DNA from: Isochrysis galbana
Taxonomy: Eukaryota; Haptophyta; Isochrysidales; Isochrysidaceae
Direction of reading: 5' to 3'
DNA length: 64,000 nt
Assembly: GCA_018136815.1 (NCBI GenBank)
Contig: CM030934.1
Location: 7,400,977 to 7,464,976, forward strand
The position numbers were made by a program, and so were the translations under genes. The notes under the pieces are model-generated. The model searched no databases, had not been told where the DNA came from, and worked only from the letters and a program-made list of their open reading frames with translations. Each line of letters begins with the position of its first letter. The stretch's first letter is position 1. This document shows positions 20,150 to 29,692 of the stretch, piece after piece.

Positions 20150-22254
20150 AAATTCCCCGCTACGCGTGCGGCGTGAGGCAGTGTGCTAGTGTACCTCCCT
20201 ACTACCCAACCTTAACCCCTGACAACCCCCTCCCCCTTTCCCAGTTCCCTCTTTGTCGGAGAAGCTGGTTCCGGGGAGGCCGCGCGCGCTGCTTCGGCCG
20301 GGAGTTGGAGAGAAGGGGGCTGGAGACTGTGATTCGTCCTTTATGCTAGTGTTAATTCGGGTTGCCTTCTATTGTATATCGTGGGATCATCATTGATATC
20401 CTCCGCGGTTTCTTCTAAGACGCGGTATTAAGTGCCTTAGGTGATGTTACGGATGTCTAGACCTCTCGCCGCCTGCAGGAGGTCTTCCGATGTTCCTAGG
20501 TTGAACTCCTTGTCCACCGTGTAGAGCGGACTTATCAATTTCTTAATGTGTTTGTTACTCGGGGCGTGTAGCCCCATATTCTCTCGTTGTTTTTTCAGCC
20601 TCTGAAAGAACCCGACTTTCGCCGTTACTAATAGGTGGTATCTCGCAAGGATCGCTCTTAAGATCGACCTAACGGACCTGCCGTCCGCGTTGCCATATTG
20701 GATGTTATAAAAGTCAGTTAGGATGTACCTCCACGCCAGGATGCCTAAGTATCCCGAGGAGGGGTGCGGTCTGTCCACTTGATAGCAGAAAAGTCGTTGG
20801 GCTGTTTCGGATCCCGGCCTAAGGCTAATCCCCAGAAGTCCTTCTATGAATTCAAAGATGGGCTCCGTCGCGATACATGAGGCCAGGTGGGTGGAGCTTT
20901 CAGGGGCTATGCCGCAAAAGCGGCATGTTGGATCGTCAGCAAAGCGGTTCGCTGTAGCTAACCTCCTATGTAGGACATGTTTGAAATGCAAATAAGAGTC
21001 TCTAGGCGTCAAAAAGTTATATTTGTATAATTGCGATATTTGTTTCCACTTTCCCGAGAGGACGGGTAGCCTTTTTTCCCATCTTAGTGTGGATTTTTGT
21101 GTTTTGGTTTTCCTCAAAGCGAGGAACGCTTTAGTCAAGTCCCTGACACTTACATCCTCTAGTGTTGTACGCGTGCCGTTTAGCATGTATTCTTGAGGTA
21201 ACGGGTACGCCGTTTCCGCCGGGCCGTCGTACGCACTTCCCCACTTCAGCGGGGTGTATAGTTCGTCGGGCAGTAGTTGCGGGCTAATCCGCTCGTGGAT
21301 GTGGGGCTCTCCCATGACATTGAGCTGGACTTTGTGGTAGTCGCCTCTTCGGCGCAGATAAAAGTTATGGTCTATGTCCACTAGGATCTCGCCTAGATCG
21401 TGTGCGTCCGGATCTTCCTGAGGGACTATCTCTTGCTCTTCTGGAGCCGGGGGCGGAGTCTTCGCTTGTTTTCTAAGAAGGTTCATATAATCGAAAGTGG
21501 TATGTATTAGTCTTGATCTCGTCCACTCAGAAATCTTTTCCCACGATTTAAGAAAGGGGCCTACCGATATGTAATTTCCCCTATGGCGTATCCAACGTTC
21601 TCCGTCCGGCAAGTAAGCCGCGCATTCTTCCATAGTGTAAACGTCCCCCGTATCCGGGTTTATGGTGTTGTGAACAATAACTGTCTGTAGAGACTCCCAT
21701 TTCGACCTATGTGAGTGATGAATAGCCGGAGGCTTGTGGAAAAGATTGTGCCATATCGGGGAGCCCTGAGTGCCTTCTCGTGTGATTTCTCCCCTAAGGA
21801 AGTTGATCCTTCTGAAGTTTTCCAGCGCGTGCTTCCAGAAGGCCGGGAGCGCGTTATTGCCGCGAATGCTAGCCGTGAGGCTCTTCGAGTCGACCTTCGA
21901 AAAGACCGCCGCTCGCCCTAAGGGGGTGCGGCTGAACCATTGATCCAAGACTATCTTCCATTCCGCCATTGACGGGTTAAGATATCGGACTATCCATATC
22001 GCTTGGAGCGCCCTCGTGTCTTCGGCCATGGGAAGTAGTCCGACCCCCAATAGGGGCCCGTCTTCGCTTGTGCCTACACATAATACACCAGCAAAACAAC
22101 AACGGACCCAGCGACCAGGGATAACAATAGGCGATATGCCTCCGCGGGAGGAACCCGATGGGGAAGGCCGAAAGGCCCGGCCCCCACACCGGGATGAGAT
22201 AGACCCGAGACAGACGAATACAAATGCAAGAAGCCTGCCCCTCCCCTCCCCCAA
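20150..22254 (-). mobile_element. LINE-like retroelement, largest ORF2 tail copy
   Basis: The minus ORF 22254-20437 encodes 605 aa without a reverse transcriptase domain. It contains post-RT sequence (LPAFWKHALENFRRINF, WRYILTDFYNIQYGN) and a zinc knuckle CRFCGIAPESSTHLASC. The first ~75 codons look like read-through of GC-rich flank; MAEDTRALQAIWIVRYLNPS near 22030 is where similarity-like sequence begins. The 3' side ends at an A/T-rich boundary near 20120-20150 (on the plus strand an ATA microsatellite, then aaaaaatcttcttaaaatt). This is the longest continuous copy of the family here and has no frameshift, so it is recent or selected. Confidence 0.8.
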
Positions 22255-22289
22255 GCGCTAGGCCCAAAGTAGTGTACATGGGCCGACCC

Positions 22290-22430
22290 CCCAAAACCGA
22301 AGAAAAAGGAACGAGGGGGGGAGCGGGCGGGGGTGCAGTGGTAGAGGTATAGGCGATGGCGACGGTAGCGGGAGCGCGGGAGAGAGCGCGTCACTAGTAG
22401 CTTAGCGGGCATCTTCAAGAATGTTTTTTT
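22290..22430 (+). repeat. Solo LINE 3'-end segment in opposite orientation
   Basis: Read on the minus strand: a poly-A run, cattcttgaagatgcccg, ctactag, about 100 bp, then ccttttctcggttttgggggg-like sequence. The same blocks bound the 3' side of LINE copies at 25410-25570, 57680-57850 and 63335-63500. With the opposite boundary at 20150 it gives the 20.1-22.4 kb block inverted, TIR-like ends. Confidence 0.55.
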
Positions 22431-22810
22431 TTTACCCTCCAGGTGCTCCACATCCCCTTCCCCAACTTCCTGAGGAGAATTGGTGGCCTTCCTGCGAGCC
22501 GCTGAGCGAGCTGCAGAGCCACCCTTCGGCATAGCGCAGCCGGGGGCGGAGCCGGTGCGTGTGGGGCACCGGCGAAGGGGCCGTGCGCGGCCTGCTCTCC
22601 GCTAGGAATGACTCGGAAGACTCGGGGCTTGGGGGTACTCAGGGGGCTGCAGGTCACCAACAGGCGATGCAGTGGATAAAAACACACAAATCAACACTCT
22701 GCACTCAAACATTGACGGTAACAGGCCGGAAACATACGTTAAACGAACCCCCTCTGATGCGCAGAACCAGGAGCGCCCACCAGAAAAAAAGAGGAGAGAG
22801 AGAGAGAACG

Positions 22811-22925
22811 AGGACTCGAGGGTCAAAACACAATTCGGACTCCGGCTCGGACTACAGAGTAAAATCCAGTGCCCTCGCGAGTCCTGCCTCGGGTCTCGCG
22901 GGGCAGCGCCGAAGGACGCTGAAGG
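22811..22925 (-). repeat. 115-bp dispersed repeat, copy 2
   Basis: Inverse copy of 17062-17175, again abutting a remnant of cagcgtcc units (gaaggacgctgaaggacgc). Here it is followed directly by a LINE fragment. Confidence 0.75.
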
Positions 22926-23320
22926 ACGCGCTACAAACACTTGCAGCCCCAAGATCGTTCCACACAGCGGTAAAAAGATCCGTGGACAGAATCATGTGGA
23001 TGAACGCGCGCACCGGACGGAGACTACAATGGGTGAAACACCCTGAAATCCCAATTAACAACAATCTATCTGAGCATTAGTACCACTACTCTCACTAGCC
23101 CGGCACCCGGGCCCCAAGTTGAACCCCACGTGGGCGAAGCTATGGAACAAGCTAGAATGCAACGCATTACATAACGTTTTCAAAGACCACGGAGCGAGCA
23201 CGCCCTATAGCAGCGAAGAGTGCGCGCAATACCCCAGAAACAACGATACGTATATACAATTTCAGGGAGAATATATCCCGCCAAGAGGCAAATTCTTGGA
23301 AACATGTGATACGCTAGTTC
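22925..23320 (+). mobile_element. LINE-like ORF2 fragment
   Basis: RSFHTAVKRSVDRIMWMNAR and RRLQWVKHPE align with the fragment at 35171-35440 (SFHRALKRSVERVPWTNHKS). Further on, LWNKLECNALHNVFKDHGAS, TPYSSEECAQY and the GEYIPPRGKFLETCDT block align with the copies at 9093 and 10353. Frames shift between the two halves, so it is decayed. Confidence 0.7.
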
Positions 23321-23937
23321 TCGCAGGCTCGCACATGGGCGCAGGCCAGGCAGGGAGAAGGGGGCGGCGGGGCATCGGGCGATCGGGCGATGGCTCACCT
23401 TGGCGCATGGCCATGCGCCGTGGGGGGTCTTTATCGTTGAGGGTCTCAAGAGGACCCCTTTTTAGCATGATAAACAGTCATGTTTATGTGAGTAAATAAG
23501 ACGCACATTCTTTTTTTGAAATTTCGGCGGGGGAACGTGACCATACGGATTTTTACACTGTAGAGAGGGGATTATACTTGTAGAAAGGGGATTATACTCT
23601 TAGACAGGGGGCACCGCCCACCCAAACTTGGAGCCCACTTCTGGAGAGGGCCCAAACTTCTGACGCACTAGAGAAGGCCATCCAAACTTCGAGAAAAACT
23701 TCTAGAAGTATTGACCTGAGCCTAGCCAGCGAGGCGTCCGGGTAAGGACGATCGCCGGCAGCGAAAAAGCAAAATCAGTCGTCCTTGCCGCCGCCTTCTG
23801 TGAACGCTCGTTACTATTAAACGACACATTTGAAACCTTGAAAAATACGCAATTCTTGAGGTTTTCCTCAAACTTCGAATTGTGAATGTTGAAGGTATCC
23901 TTCATTATTTGCGTCAAGATATTCGATATTCGTTTTC
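23321..23937. other. Intergenic; no gene seen
   Basis: Short ORFs only. A locally duplicated phrase (gagaggggattatact / gaaaggggattatactc) lies near 23563-23605. It leads into MITE-like repeat S. Confidence 0.35.
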
Positions 23938-24113
23938 TGTCAGAGTTTTATTCTTGTTGTCCTGGTTTAATCCTAGTGCTGAGGGACCGTGCCTCATCGG
24001 CAACGGAGCCCCTACCCCGCGATGTGGGTGTGCGCGGTTGGTGCATGGCTCGTCCGGTGTATGTGGCTAGGGATGCTAGCCAACAAGACCTCTTACAAGA
24101 CAACAATTGTTAA
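23938..24113 (+). mobile_element. MITE-like repeat S, copy A (complete, 176 bp)
   Basis: Flanked by a direct duplication cgttttc at 23931-23937 and 24114-24120. The ends are imperfect inverted repeats (tgtcagagttttattcttgt on the left; ttaacaattgttgtcttgt read inward from the right). It has no ORF. The 3' end lies about 100 bp upstream of the TPM gene start. Four other copies are in the window (8960-9092, 19050-19145, 38900-38990, 40220-40365). Confidence 0.75.
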
Positions 24114-24216
24114 CGTTTTCGCTCTCCACTGACACTCCCTCTACTAAGAAGTACTACTAGTACTAATAGTATAAGGATGCTCCCACTCGTCGAGCAGCTG
24201 CCCGACAGACAGGCCG

Positions 24217-24942
24217 ATGCGCCCGCCCCCGATGGTGCTGCGACAGCTCCGCGCGGCGGCGCAAGAAAAGGCGCCCGCGACCAACGGGGGACGCCGGGCC
24301 CTCATTCAGCAACTCCCCATCTTACTCGCCGCTGCTCTCTCGGCTCCTGCACAGCAGGTGCTTGCTCGGCCGGAAGGGGTGAATAAGCCAGAGCTTCTCC
24401 CGCCTGGACCTGTCACCAACGTCATTGATCTCAAGAAGTATCTTACGAGCGGTGAGCGGACCAAGATGGATGCTCAGCTCACAAAGCTCGAGAAGGATAC
24501 CGGCTATAAGGTTCGCGTGCTGTGTCAGCAGTACCCAGATACTCCAGGGCTGGCCATCAAAGACTACTGGGGACTTGACGACAACAGCATCGTTCTGATT
24601 GCAGACAAGGGCACTAAGGGTACGTCCAACATGCTCAACTTCAATGTCGCCGACGGCGTCAAATTGCAGCTTCCAAATACCTTCTGGTCTCGTCTTCAAT
24701 CTGCCTTTGGAAACACGTTCTTCATCAAGGAGAATGGAGAAGACATTTCCATCCGCAGAGCAATTGACACCATCGATTATTGTCTTCGCGAAGAATACGG
24801 ATGTGCTGATGTTCCGCTGCAATTCAAGGATCCGTCTAGGGCGATGTATGGTGACCCGACCGATCCTTTCAAAGGTTCAAACCCATTCTCCAGCATCACG
24901 AACGGAATCAGTTCGGGGGCAGAAAAGATTTTTGGATCATAA
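24217..24942 (+). CDS. TPM-domain thylakoid lumen protein (Psb32/TLP18.3-like)
   Basis: 241 aa. After a charged N-terminus comes a twin-arginine type signal (GGRRALIQQLPILLAAALSA, cleavage likely near APAQQVLA, residues 25-51). Then a TPM domain: VTNVIDLKKYLTSGERTKMD, LEKDTGYKVRVLCQQYPDTP, AIKDYWGLDDNSIVLIADKG, GTSNMLNFNVADGVKLQLPN, FWSRLQSAFGNTFFIKENGE. Plant and cyanobacterial homologues assist photosystem II repair or assembly in the lumen. Because the host likely has a secondary plastid, a further upstream ER signal would be expected; the 5' end may therefore be incomplete or lie in an undetected upstream exon. A short Pro/Gly/Phe-rich tail ends the protein. A complete MITE-like repeat S lies upstream. 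Confidence 0.88.
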   Translation: MRPPPMVLRQLRAAAQEKAPATNGGRRALIQQLPILLAAALSAPAQQVLARPEGVNKPELLPPGPVTNVIDLKKYLTSGERTKMDAQLTKLEKDTGYKVRVLCQQYPDTPGLAIKDYWGLDDNSIVLIADKGTKGTSNMLNFNVADGVKLQLPNTFWSRLQSAFGNTFFIKENGEDISIRRAIDTIDYCLREEYGCADVPLQFKDPSRAMYGDPTDPFKGSNPFSSITNGISSGAEKIFGS

Positions 24943-25234
24943 CCTCTCGCTTTGTTGCCTGGTAACAATGACAGCAGTTTGCATCTTGTGGAGACACAAG
25001 GTGTCTACGGTGACGAAGCTCGGGGATAAGGAGATCCTTGCTATCAATCTGCCGCGGACCGCCGATGCACGCTATCCGAAGTGTCAGGTGCTGAATCCAC
25101 ACCATTACGGTAGGATATCAATAAAGGTGTATTAATTGATGGACATTTGGGTGGTGGCGGAGAGAGAGCGCAACATTCATTTCGTCCGACGAAATGGCCT
25201 CAGCATCGGAAAAGAGCAAAAATCGAGTAATAGA

Positions 25235-25350
25235 TAATCAAAAAAACTTCATAATATTCTCACCGCGCACGCGCACGCGAGTCTGGACCCACTACTTTCA
25301 CGAAATAAGCGTTCCACACCCCCACTCCCACTCCTCACTCCTCCGGCCCG
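25235..25350 (+). repeat. Dispersed repeat X, copy 2
   Basis: An A-rich start then cttcataatattctcaccgc and CpG-rich sequence, as at 33125-33400. It sits between the TPM gene and a LINE copy. Confidence 0.55.
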
Positions 25351-25409
25351 TTCCCCCCGCCATCAGCCACCAGGCGACTCCCGATTCCCCCCATACACCA
25401 CTACTAAAA

Positions 25410-26760
25410 AAATATTCTTGAAGGTGCCTACTACTTTGCTATCCCCCGTCCCTCGCGATGGGGACTTCCCTTGACATCGCCCTTGCCCCACCCTCACTCC
25501 CCTTTCGCCCCCCCCCTCGGTCCTTTTTGTTCGGTTTTGGGGGGTCGACCCATGTGCGCTACTTTGGGTCTGGCGTCGGGGGAGGGGGGGGGCGGGCCTT
25601 TCGGCTCGCAGTTGCTGTGAGGCGCTTTGGGTCGCGTCTCTTTGTGGGGGCCCAGCCTTGCGGCTTCCCCCTATGGGTGGGTCGTTTGGGAGTCTCTCCT
25701 CCCTTGTAGCCAGGGCGCTATCCATGGTCGCTCGCGTGTTCGTTGTTTTCTTGTATGAGGATGTGTTCGATCTCTAGTTTCTGTGTTATTGTTTTTAGGG
25801 TGTGGCTTGGTGCTAGTGTATCGTTGTCTATTACGTCGAAGAGATGGCGGAAGTCGTTGGTGTCTATTCGTTTTTTTGGTTGTCGGCCCATGTCTGCCTG
25901 GGCTCTTCTGGCCGCGTCCGTGGAGTTGCCGAAGTGCGCTGCTTTCACTAGGGTGGTGTATCTCGTCAGCATTCTTTTCTTGATTTGTTTGCTATCAAAT
26001 GCTATGTTGTCGAAGTGTATTCTGTAATAGTCCGTTAGAATATATCTCCATGCTAGGATGTATAGTATTTCTCTAGAGTGTGGCGAGTGCGTGTTAGGGA
26101 GTATGAACAGTCTATATCTACGGCTTAGTCGGTAGAAGTCGAAACGTGTTGGGTTGGGTGGTAATCTGTCAGCTCGTGTATCATGTCGAAAATGTCATCC
26201 AGGGCCGGGCATGTCCCTAGGTGCGTAGAGGATTCGTGTGATAGTTTGCAGAGTCGGCATGTCGGGTCTCTTCCGGGGAATCTGTTGTGCGTTCCAATCC
26301 GTCCGTCGATGCGTGATGTGCTGGAAGTGTATGTAGGTATGAGTCTCTCGCTGTCATCATCGGGGAGGTGTATATGCGTGCCAGATGCTTCCATGTGTTC
26401 GTGTTGACCGGGAGTCTATCTTTCCATCTTTGAGGTCCGCTTTGGGCTCGGGTTCTGGCGTTGAGTTTCTGAAGGGGTGAAGCCTCCTCCCTTGTGGTCG
26501 TTGATTAGTGCGTGAACGCAGTCGGCCGTCACGAGGATTTCCCAAGGCCCCGAGGCGCTTTTCGAGATGTAGTCCGGTTCGAGATCCACGCCTTCCAAGC
26601 GGTTGAGGTGTGCCACTATGGCGCTGAGGGCCGCCTCGTCTTTGACCTTGATGTCCCGTTCCGTCGGCGTGAATGTGATGGTGATTTGCGACATAGGGTC
26701 GAAGTCGAGAGGCTCCATCTCTTGTTCGATGTCTTGGATGTCCGTCATCTGAAGGCCGGT
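25410..26760 (-). mobile_element. LINE-like copy with ORF1 head joined to ORF2 tail
   Basis: On the minus strand, 26748-26416 encodes an ORF1-like piece (LNRLEGVDLEPDYISKSASG, PWEILVTADCVHALI) that aligns with 39000-39180. It runs into the ORF2 zinc knuckle (PTCRLCKLSHESSTHLGTC, 26394-26125) and then to RRAQADMGRQPKKRIDTNDF near 25870, with frame changes. The intervening ORF2 is missing, so this is an internally deleted copy. The 3' boundary on the plus strand is aaaaaaatattcttgaaggt near 25408. Confidence 0.75.
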
Positions 26761-27094
26761 GGTGGTGGAGTGGAGGTTAGGCAGGAGTTTGTGGCTCTCA
26801 GAGGCATGGGATGGGCCCCATGCCCTTTTCGCGTGGTTTGACGCGGGTGCGTCGAGGTTGTGCTGAAGTCGCGTTCCGTCAAAAGAGGACCAGGTGGTTT
26901 TTCAACATATCTGTTTTCTTTTTAGTTATTAACAACAGTGGTACAAAACAAAGCTAATCACGCTTCCCCCGGCCACGGCGGCGCGCAGCGAACTCGCGAA
27001 TGCATGCGCCGCGCTTGCGGGCCGCCTCGCGGTCGCCGAGCAGGAGGCGGCCGAGGCGGCGACGATGGCGGTGGCGGCGGATGAGCCGGTGTCC

Positions 27095-27748
27095 CTAGGG
27101 GCACGCGCGGTGGGTCTTGGCCGGGACGCTTGGCGACCTCGCGCGCGGACGCTTCTTCTTCTTCTTCATCTGCGACTCGAGCCGCTTGATGGTCGCCTTG
27201 AGCTCCTTCAGAGTGCGGAGAGTGTCCTCCTCCGACTCCTCCGCCGCGGACTCACTCATCGTCGAACAAGGCGTGGCCGCCACATCTACCGCTTCGTCGG
27301 TCAGATCCATGTACATCGAGTCCTTGGAAACACCAGCCGCGTCATCGCTCAAGTCCACCGCTGAGGAGTCAACGACGGCCTCCTCCTCAACTTGCTCTTT
27401 CGCCCCATCGGGCGCCTTGGCCACGTCCCAAAAGTCAAACATGTCATCGTCTTCCTCCTTGTCGTCAAGGATGGGCTCCAGCATAGCGTCCGCTTGAGCA
27501 TCGGACGCGGAGTTCTCGGTCGCGGGCTCGGCTACGGTCTTCGCGCACTCCTCCTCCTCGAGCTCAATGACCTCTTCCTCCTCCAGCTGCGTGGCCACCT
27601 CCAAACCCTCTTGGGCCGGTGCGTCGGACGTCTTCTCCTCCGCCTCACCTTCCTCCTCCTTCTCTTCGTTCGCCCCGGTAGGAGCCGGCGCCTCGGCGGT
27701 ATCGGCCTCCTCCTTCTCCTCCTCCTCGAGCTGCGTCCAAAGCCCCAT
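27095..27748 (-). CDS. Very acidic low-complexity protein, 217 aa, origin uncertain
   Basis: Glu/Asp/Ala-rich throughout (LEEEEVIELEEEECAK; DDKEEDDDMFDFWDV), ending with a short helix (LRTLKELKATIKRLESQ) and a basic tail (KKKKKRPRARS). No domain is recognised. The basic tail could be a nuclear localisation or nucleic-acid-binding segment. LINE-like sequence lies on both sides (25410-26760 and a cggtttcggggggatcggcc block at 27790), so it may be a retroelement ORF rather than a host gene. The reverse strand is also open but Leu/Ser-rich, as expected of an acidic-repeat shadow. Confidence 0.4.
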   Translation of the reverse strand: MGLWTQLEEEEKEEADTAEAPAPTGANEEKEEEGEAEEKTSDAPAQEGLEVATQLEEEEVIELEEEECAKTVAEPATENSASDAQADAMLEPILDDKEEDDDMFDFWDVAKAPDGAKEQVEEEAVVDSSAVDLSDDAAGVSKDSMYMDLTDEAVDVAATPCSTMSESAAEESEEDTLRTLKELKATIKRLESQMKKKKKRPRARSPSVPAKTHRACP

Positions 27749-27759
27749 TCCCTTTATTT

Positions 27760-28544
27760 ATTTCCGCATTCCCCCTCAGTCCTTTTATTTCGGTTTCGGG
27801 GGGATCGGCCCATATGAAAGGGTGCAACCTCAGGTTTGGTGGTTTGGTTGTTTTTTCAGAAACTACCCCCGTATAGATGGTATAAGTTCGACCCCCTCAA
27901 TAAAGTACAAAAGTACAGGATCACCATAAACTTTCAAGGATGGGGCGGCCAATCGCGCCTCTTATTTACATCTGCTCCTTTCTCAGCAAGAATTGTGATG
28001 AACGCCGCAAGCTGAAGTGGAGAAAAGCCTCGCGCGTTTTTCCGTTAATATTTCCGTGTCCCGCCAACTGTCTGCCTGGCGACCAGGGAAGGGGGGGGGG
28101 TCAGCTCGAGGGCAGGCCCACGCAGGGCGTGGGAGTGCGAATCACGGCCCGCGCCCACTAGGGGCCTGGGCCAATGTGATGATTGCCCAGCCCTTGCCAG
28201 AGGGCAGGGGCTGTGGTTGATTGTACGGTCCCACCCCGGGGGGTGTCCGCGGTGGAGAGAGGGGGGCGCGAGGCCCCCATTGACCCCTACTTATAAAAGT
28301 AGGTTGCGATACTCTACTCTAAGAGTAGGTGGTGTCTGATAGTGCACAAGTGTGACTTACCGGCTGCCATGCGCTTGCATGCGCGCGCCGCTGTCACGCG
28401 TGCACGCTGCAAGTCACTCTGGAGGCTCTAGCAGCGTATCCCCAGACGGGTGAACGCTGGTGGCGTCTCCGATCTAGGTCTAGCGCCACAGCGTGCGTGT
28501 GCGCTACTGTCACGCGTGCGGCAGCACCGCACGCGCCCGGCGCC
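27760..28544. other. Intergenic; retroelement boundary and hairpin-rich segment
   Basis: A LINE-3'-type block (ttttatttcggtttcggggg) lies near 27780-27810. The segment 28340-28410 contains short palindromes (tgcgcttgcatgcgcgcg; gtgcacaagtgtgac...cgtgcacgctgc). No gene seen. Confidence 0.35.
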
Positions 28545-28898
28545 TCACGAGTTTGCGAGCGCCGCATCGACCGCGTTGAGCTTCGCAACTTGTACGCAGC
28601 CCGCGATCGTCTCCGTTGCGATCCGCACATCCTCCTTGATGCACAACGCGTTCACGCTCTCGCCTCGTCTCCCTAAAACTCGAGTCGGAGCGTACGAGAA
28701 AACGAGATTGAAGCCGGAATTCCCCTCCTGGCCATAGAGCCATAGCTCTTCCTCTTGCTCCGGAAAAATTACAAACCTGACCGTAACTGGAGACATGTAA
28801 GCCATTGAGAGAAGAACGTTCAGATTTGTGCGCGTGCATAGACAAGAGGGGATATGCGATCCCCTCATCATCATATGGTTGTGGCTGTGGCCGTACAC
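28545..28898 (-). CDS. Possible terminal exon of an unknown gene
   Basis: The minus frame ends with FVIFPEQEEELWLYGQEGNS, GFNLVFSYAPTRVLGRR and DVRIATETIAGCVQVAKLNA. It looks like genuine soluble protein, but the first ~35 codons (His/Met-rich) do not. A splice acceptor-like site (tgtctccag) lies about 35 codons in. It could be a last exon of the adjoining gene at 28928-29506, which lies just upstream on the same strand, but I could not find a donor that joins them in frame. Confidence 0.35.
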   Translation of the reverse strand: MYGHSHNHMMMRGSHIPSCLCTRTNLNVLLSMAYMSPVTVRFVIFPEQEEELWLYGQEGNSGFNLVFSYAPTRVLGRRGESVNALCIKEDVRIATETIAGCVQVAKLNAVDAALANS

Positions 28899-28927
28899 AA
28901 AAGGCAGGGATCATGCTGCTACCATCA

Positions 28928-29506
28928 TCACATAGCTGTAGTTGTCGGCAACAATTCTTCAGAAAAGTTCAGCCATGTGATCCCCGAAGGGTTTCCTGCA
29001 TCACGTTTGCACATGGCTTTTGTACTGATGCGTGATTTGATGAGGCTATTCCTCCCAATGACGTGCTCATGGAAGCGTATGAGAAGAGCGTCCGCTTCCT
29101 GCTGGATCACACACACCGAACGAAGGTCTGGGCGGTGGGCTTGCCCAATAGGTTCGCGCCCGTGCGACTTCTTCAGCATTTTGACTACTTCTGAATAATC
29201 ATGCACACGCCCTGCTGGTGTGCGCAACACAAGTTGCGGCGACAGGCTCATGTTGCGGAGGAACGACGAAAATTCTGTCGGTGGTTTGACACCAGTAAAC
29301 CATTTCGTGAGCTCCTCATGGTATGCGATGAGGGACGCAGTGCACAGACGGAGAACATCTCGCAGCGTTTTGTGGCTGTCGTGCTGACGTTGCCTCGTCT
29401 CCTCAGGACAGAATAGACCGAAGGCGTCAGGTGCCAAGTTGAGCCCTTCTTTGCTGCTTGCGACGGCCCCGAACACCATCGCAAGAGCAAGAGAGCGCGC
29501 CCCCAT
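28928..29506 (-). CDS. SnoaL/NTF2-like domain protein with signal peptide
   Basis: 192 aa from the Met at 29506-29504; the ORF opens at 29554, but this Met gives a clean signal peptide (MGARSLALAMVFGAVASS). The core, FSSFLRNMSLSPQLVLRTPA, GRVHDYSEVVKMLKKSHGRE, DALLIRFHEHVIGRNSLI and SRISTKAMCKRD, ending ITWLNFSEELLP, follows the pattern of small SnoaL-like proteins (initial helices, a P-x-G turn, central E/H-x-x strand, sR-x-ST strand, W-L-x-F-x-E strand). Function is unknown for most members. It is divergent from the AAA+ gene at 29693; the ~190 bp between the starts probably holds both promoters. Confidence 0.5.
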   Translation of the reverse strand: MGARSLALAMVFGAVASSKEGLNLAPDAFGLFCPEETRQRQHDSHKTLRDVLRLCTASLIAYHEELTKWFTGVKPPTEFSSFLRNMSLSPQLVLRTPAGRVHDYSEVVKMLKKSHGREPIGQAHRPDLRSVCVIQQEADALLIRFHEHVIGRNSLIKSRISTKAMCKRDAGNPSGITWLNFSEELLPTTTAM

Positions 29507-29692
29507 CAAAGACCAGCCTCGGCCGCTCTCCCACACCCACTGCCCGGTCGCCACCGTCTGCCGCGCCGCTTCTCCTCGCGGGGCTCCTTTTGGTTCTGTT
29601 TTGTTTGGCGGCGGGAAGCTTGTTCGACTCTCATCTACAAACAGTAAGCAGGGGCCTGTTAGAAAATAAAACTACTCCGGTTCCCGTCGTGG

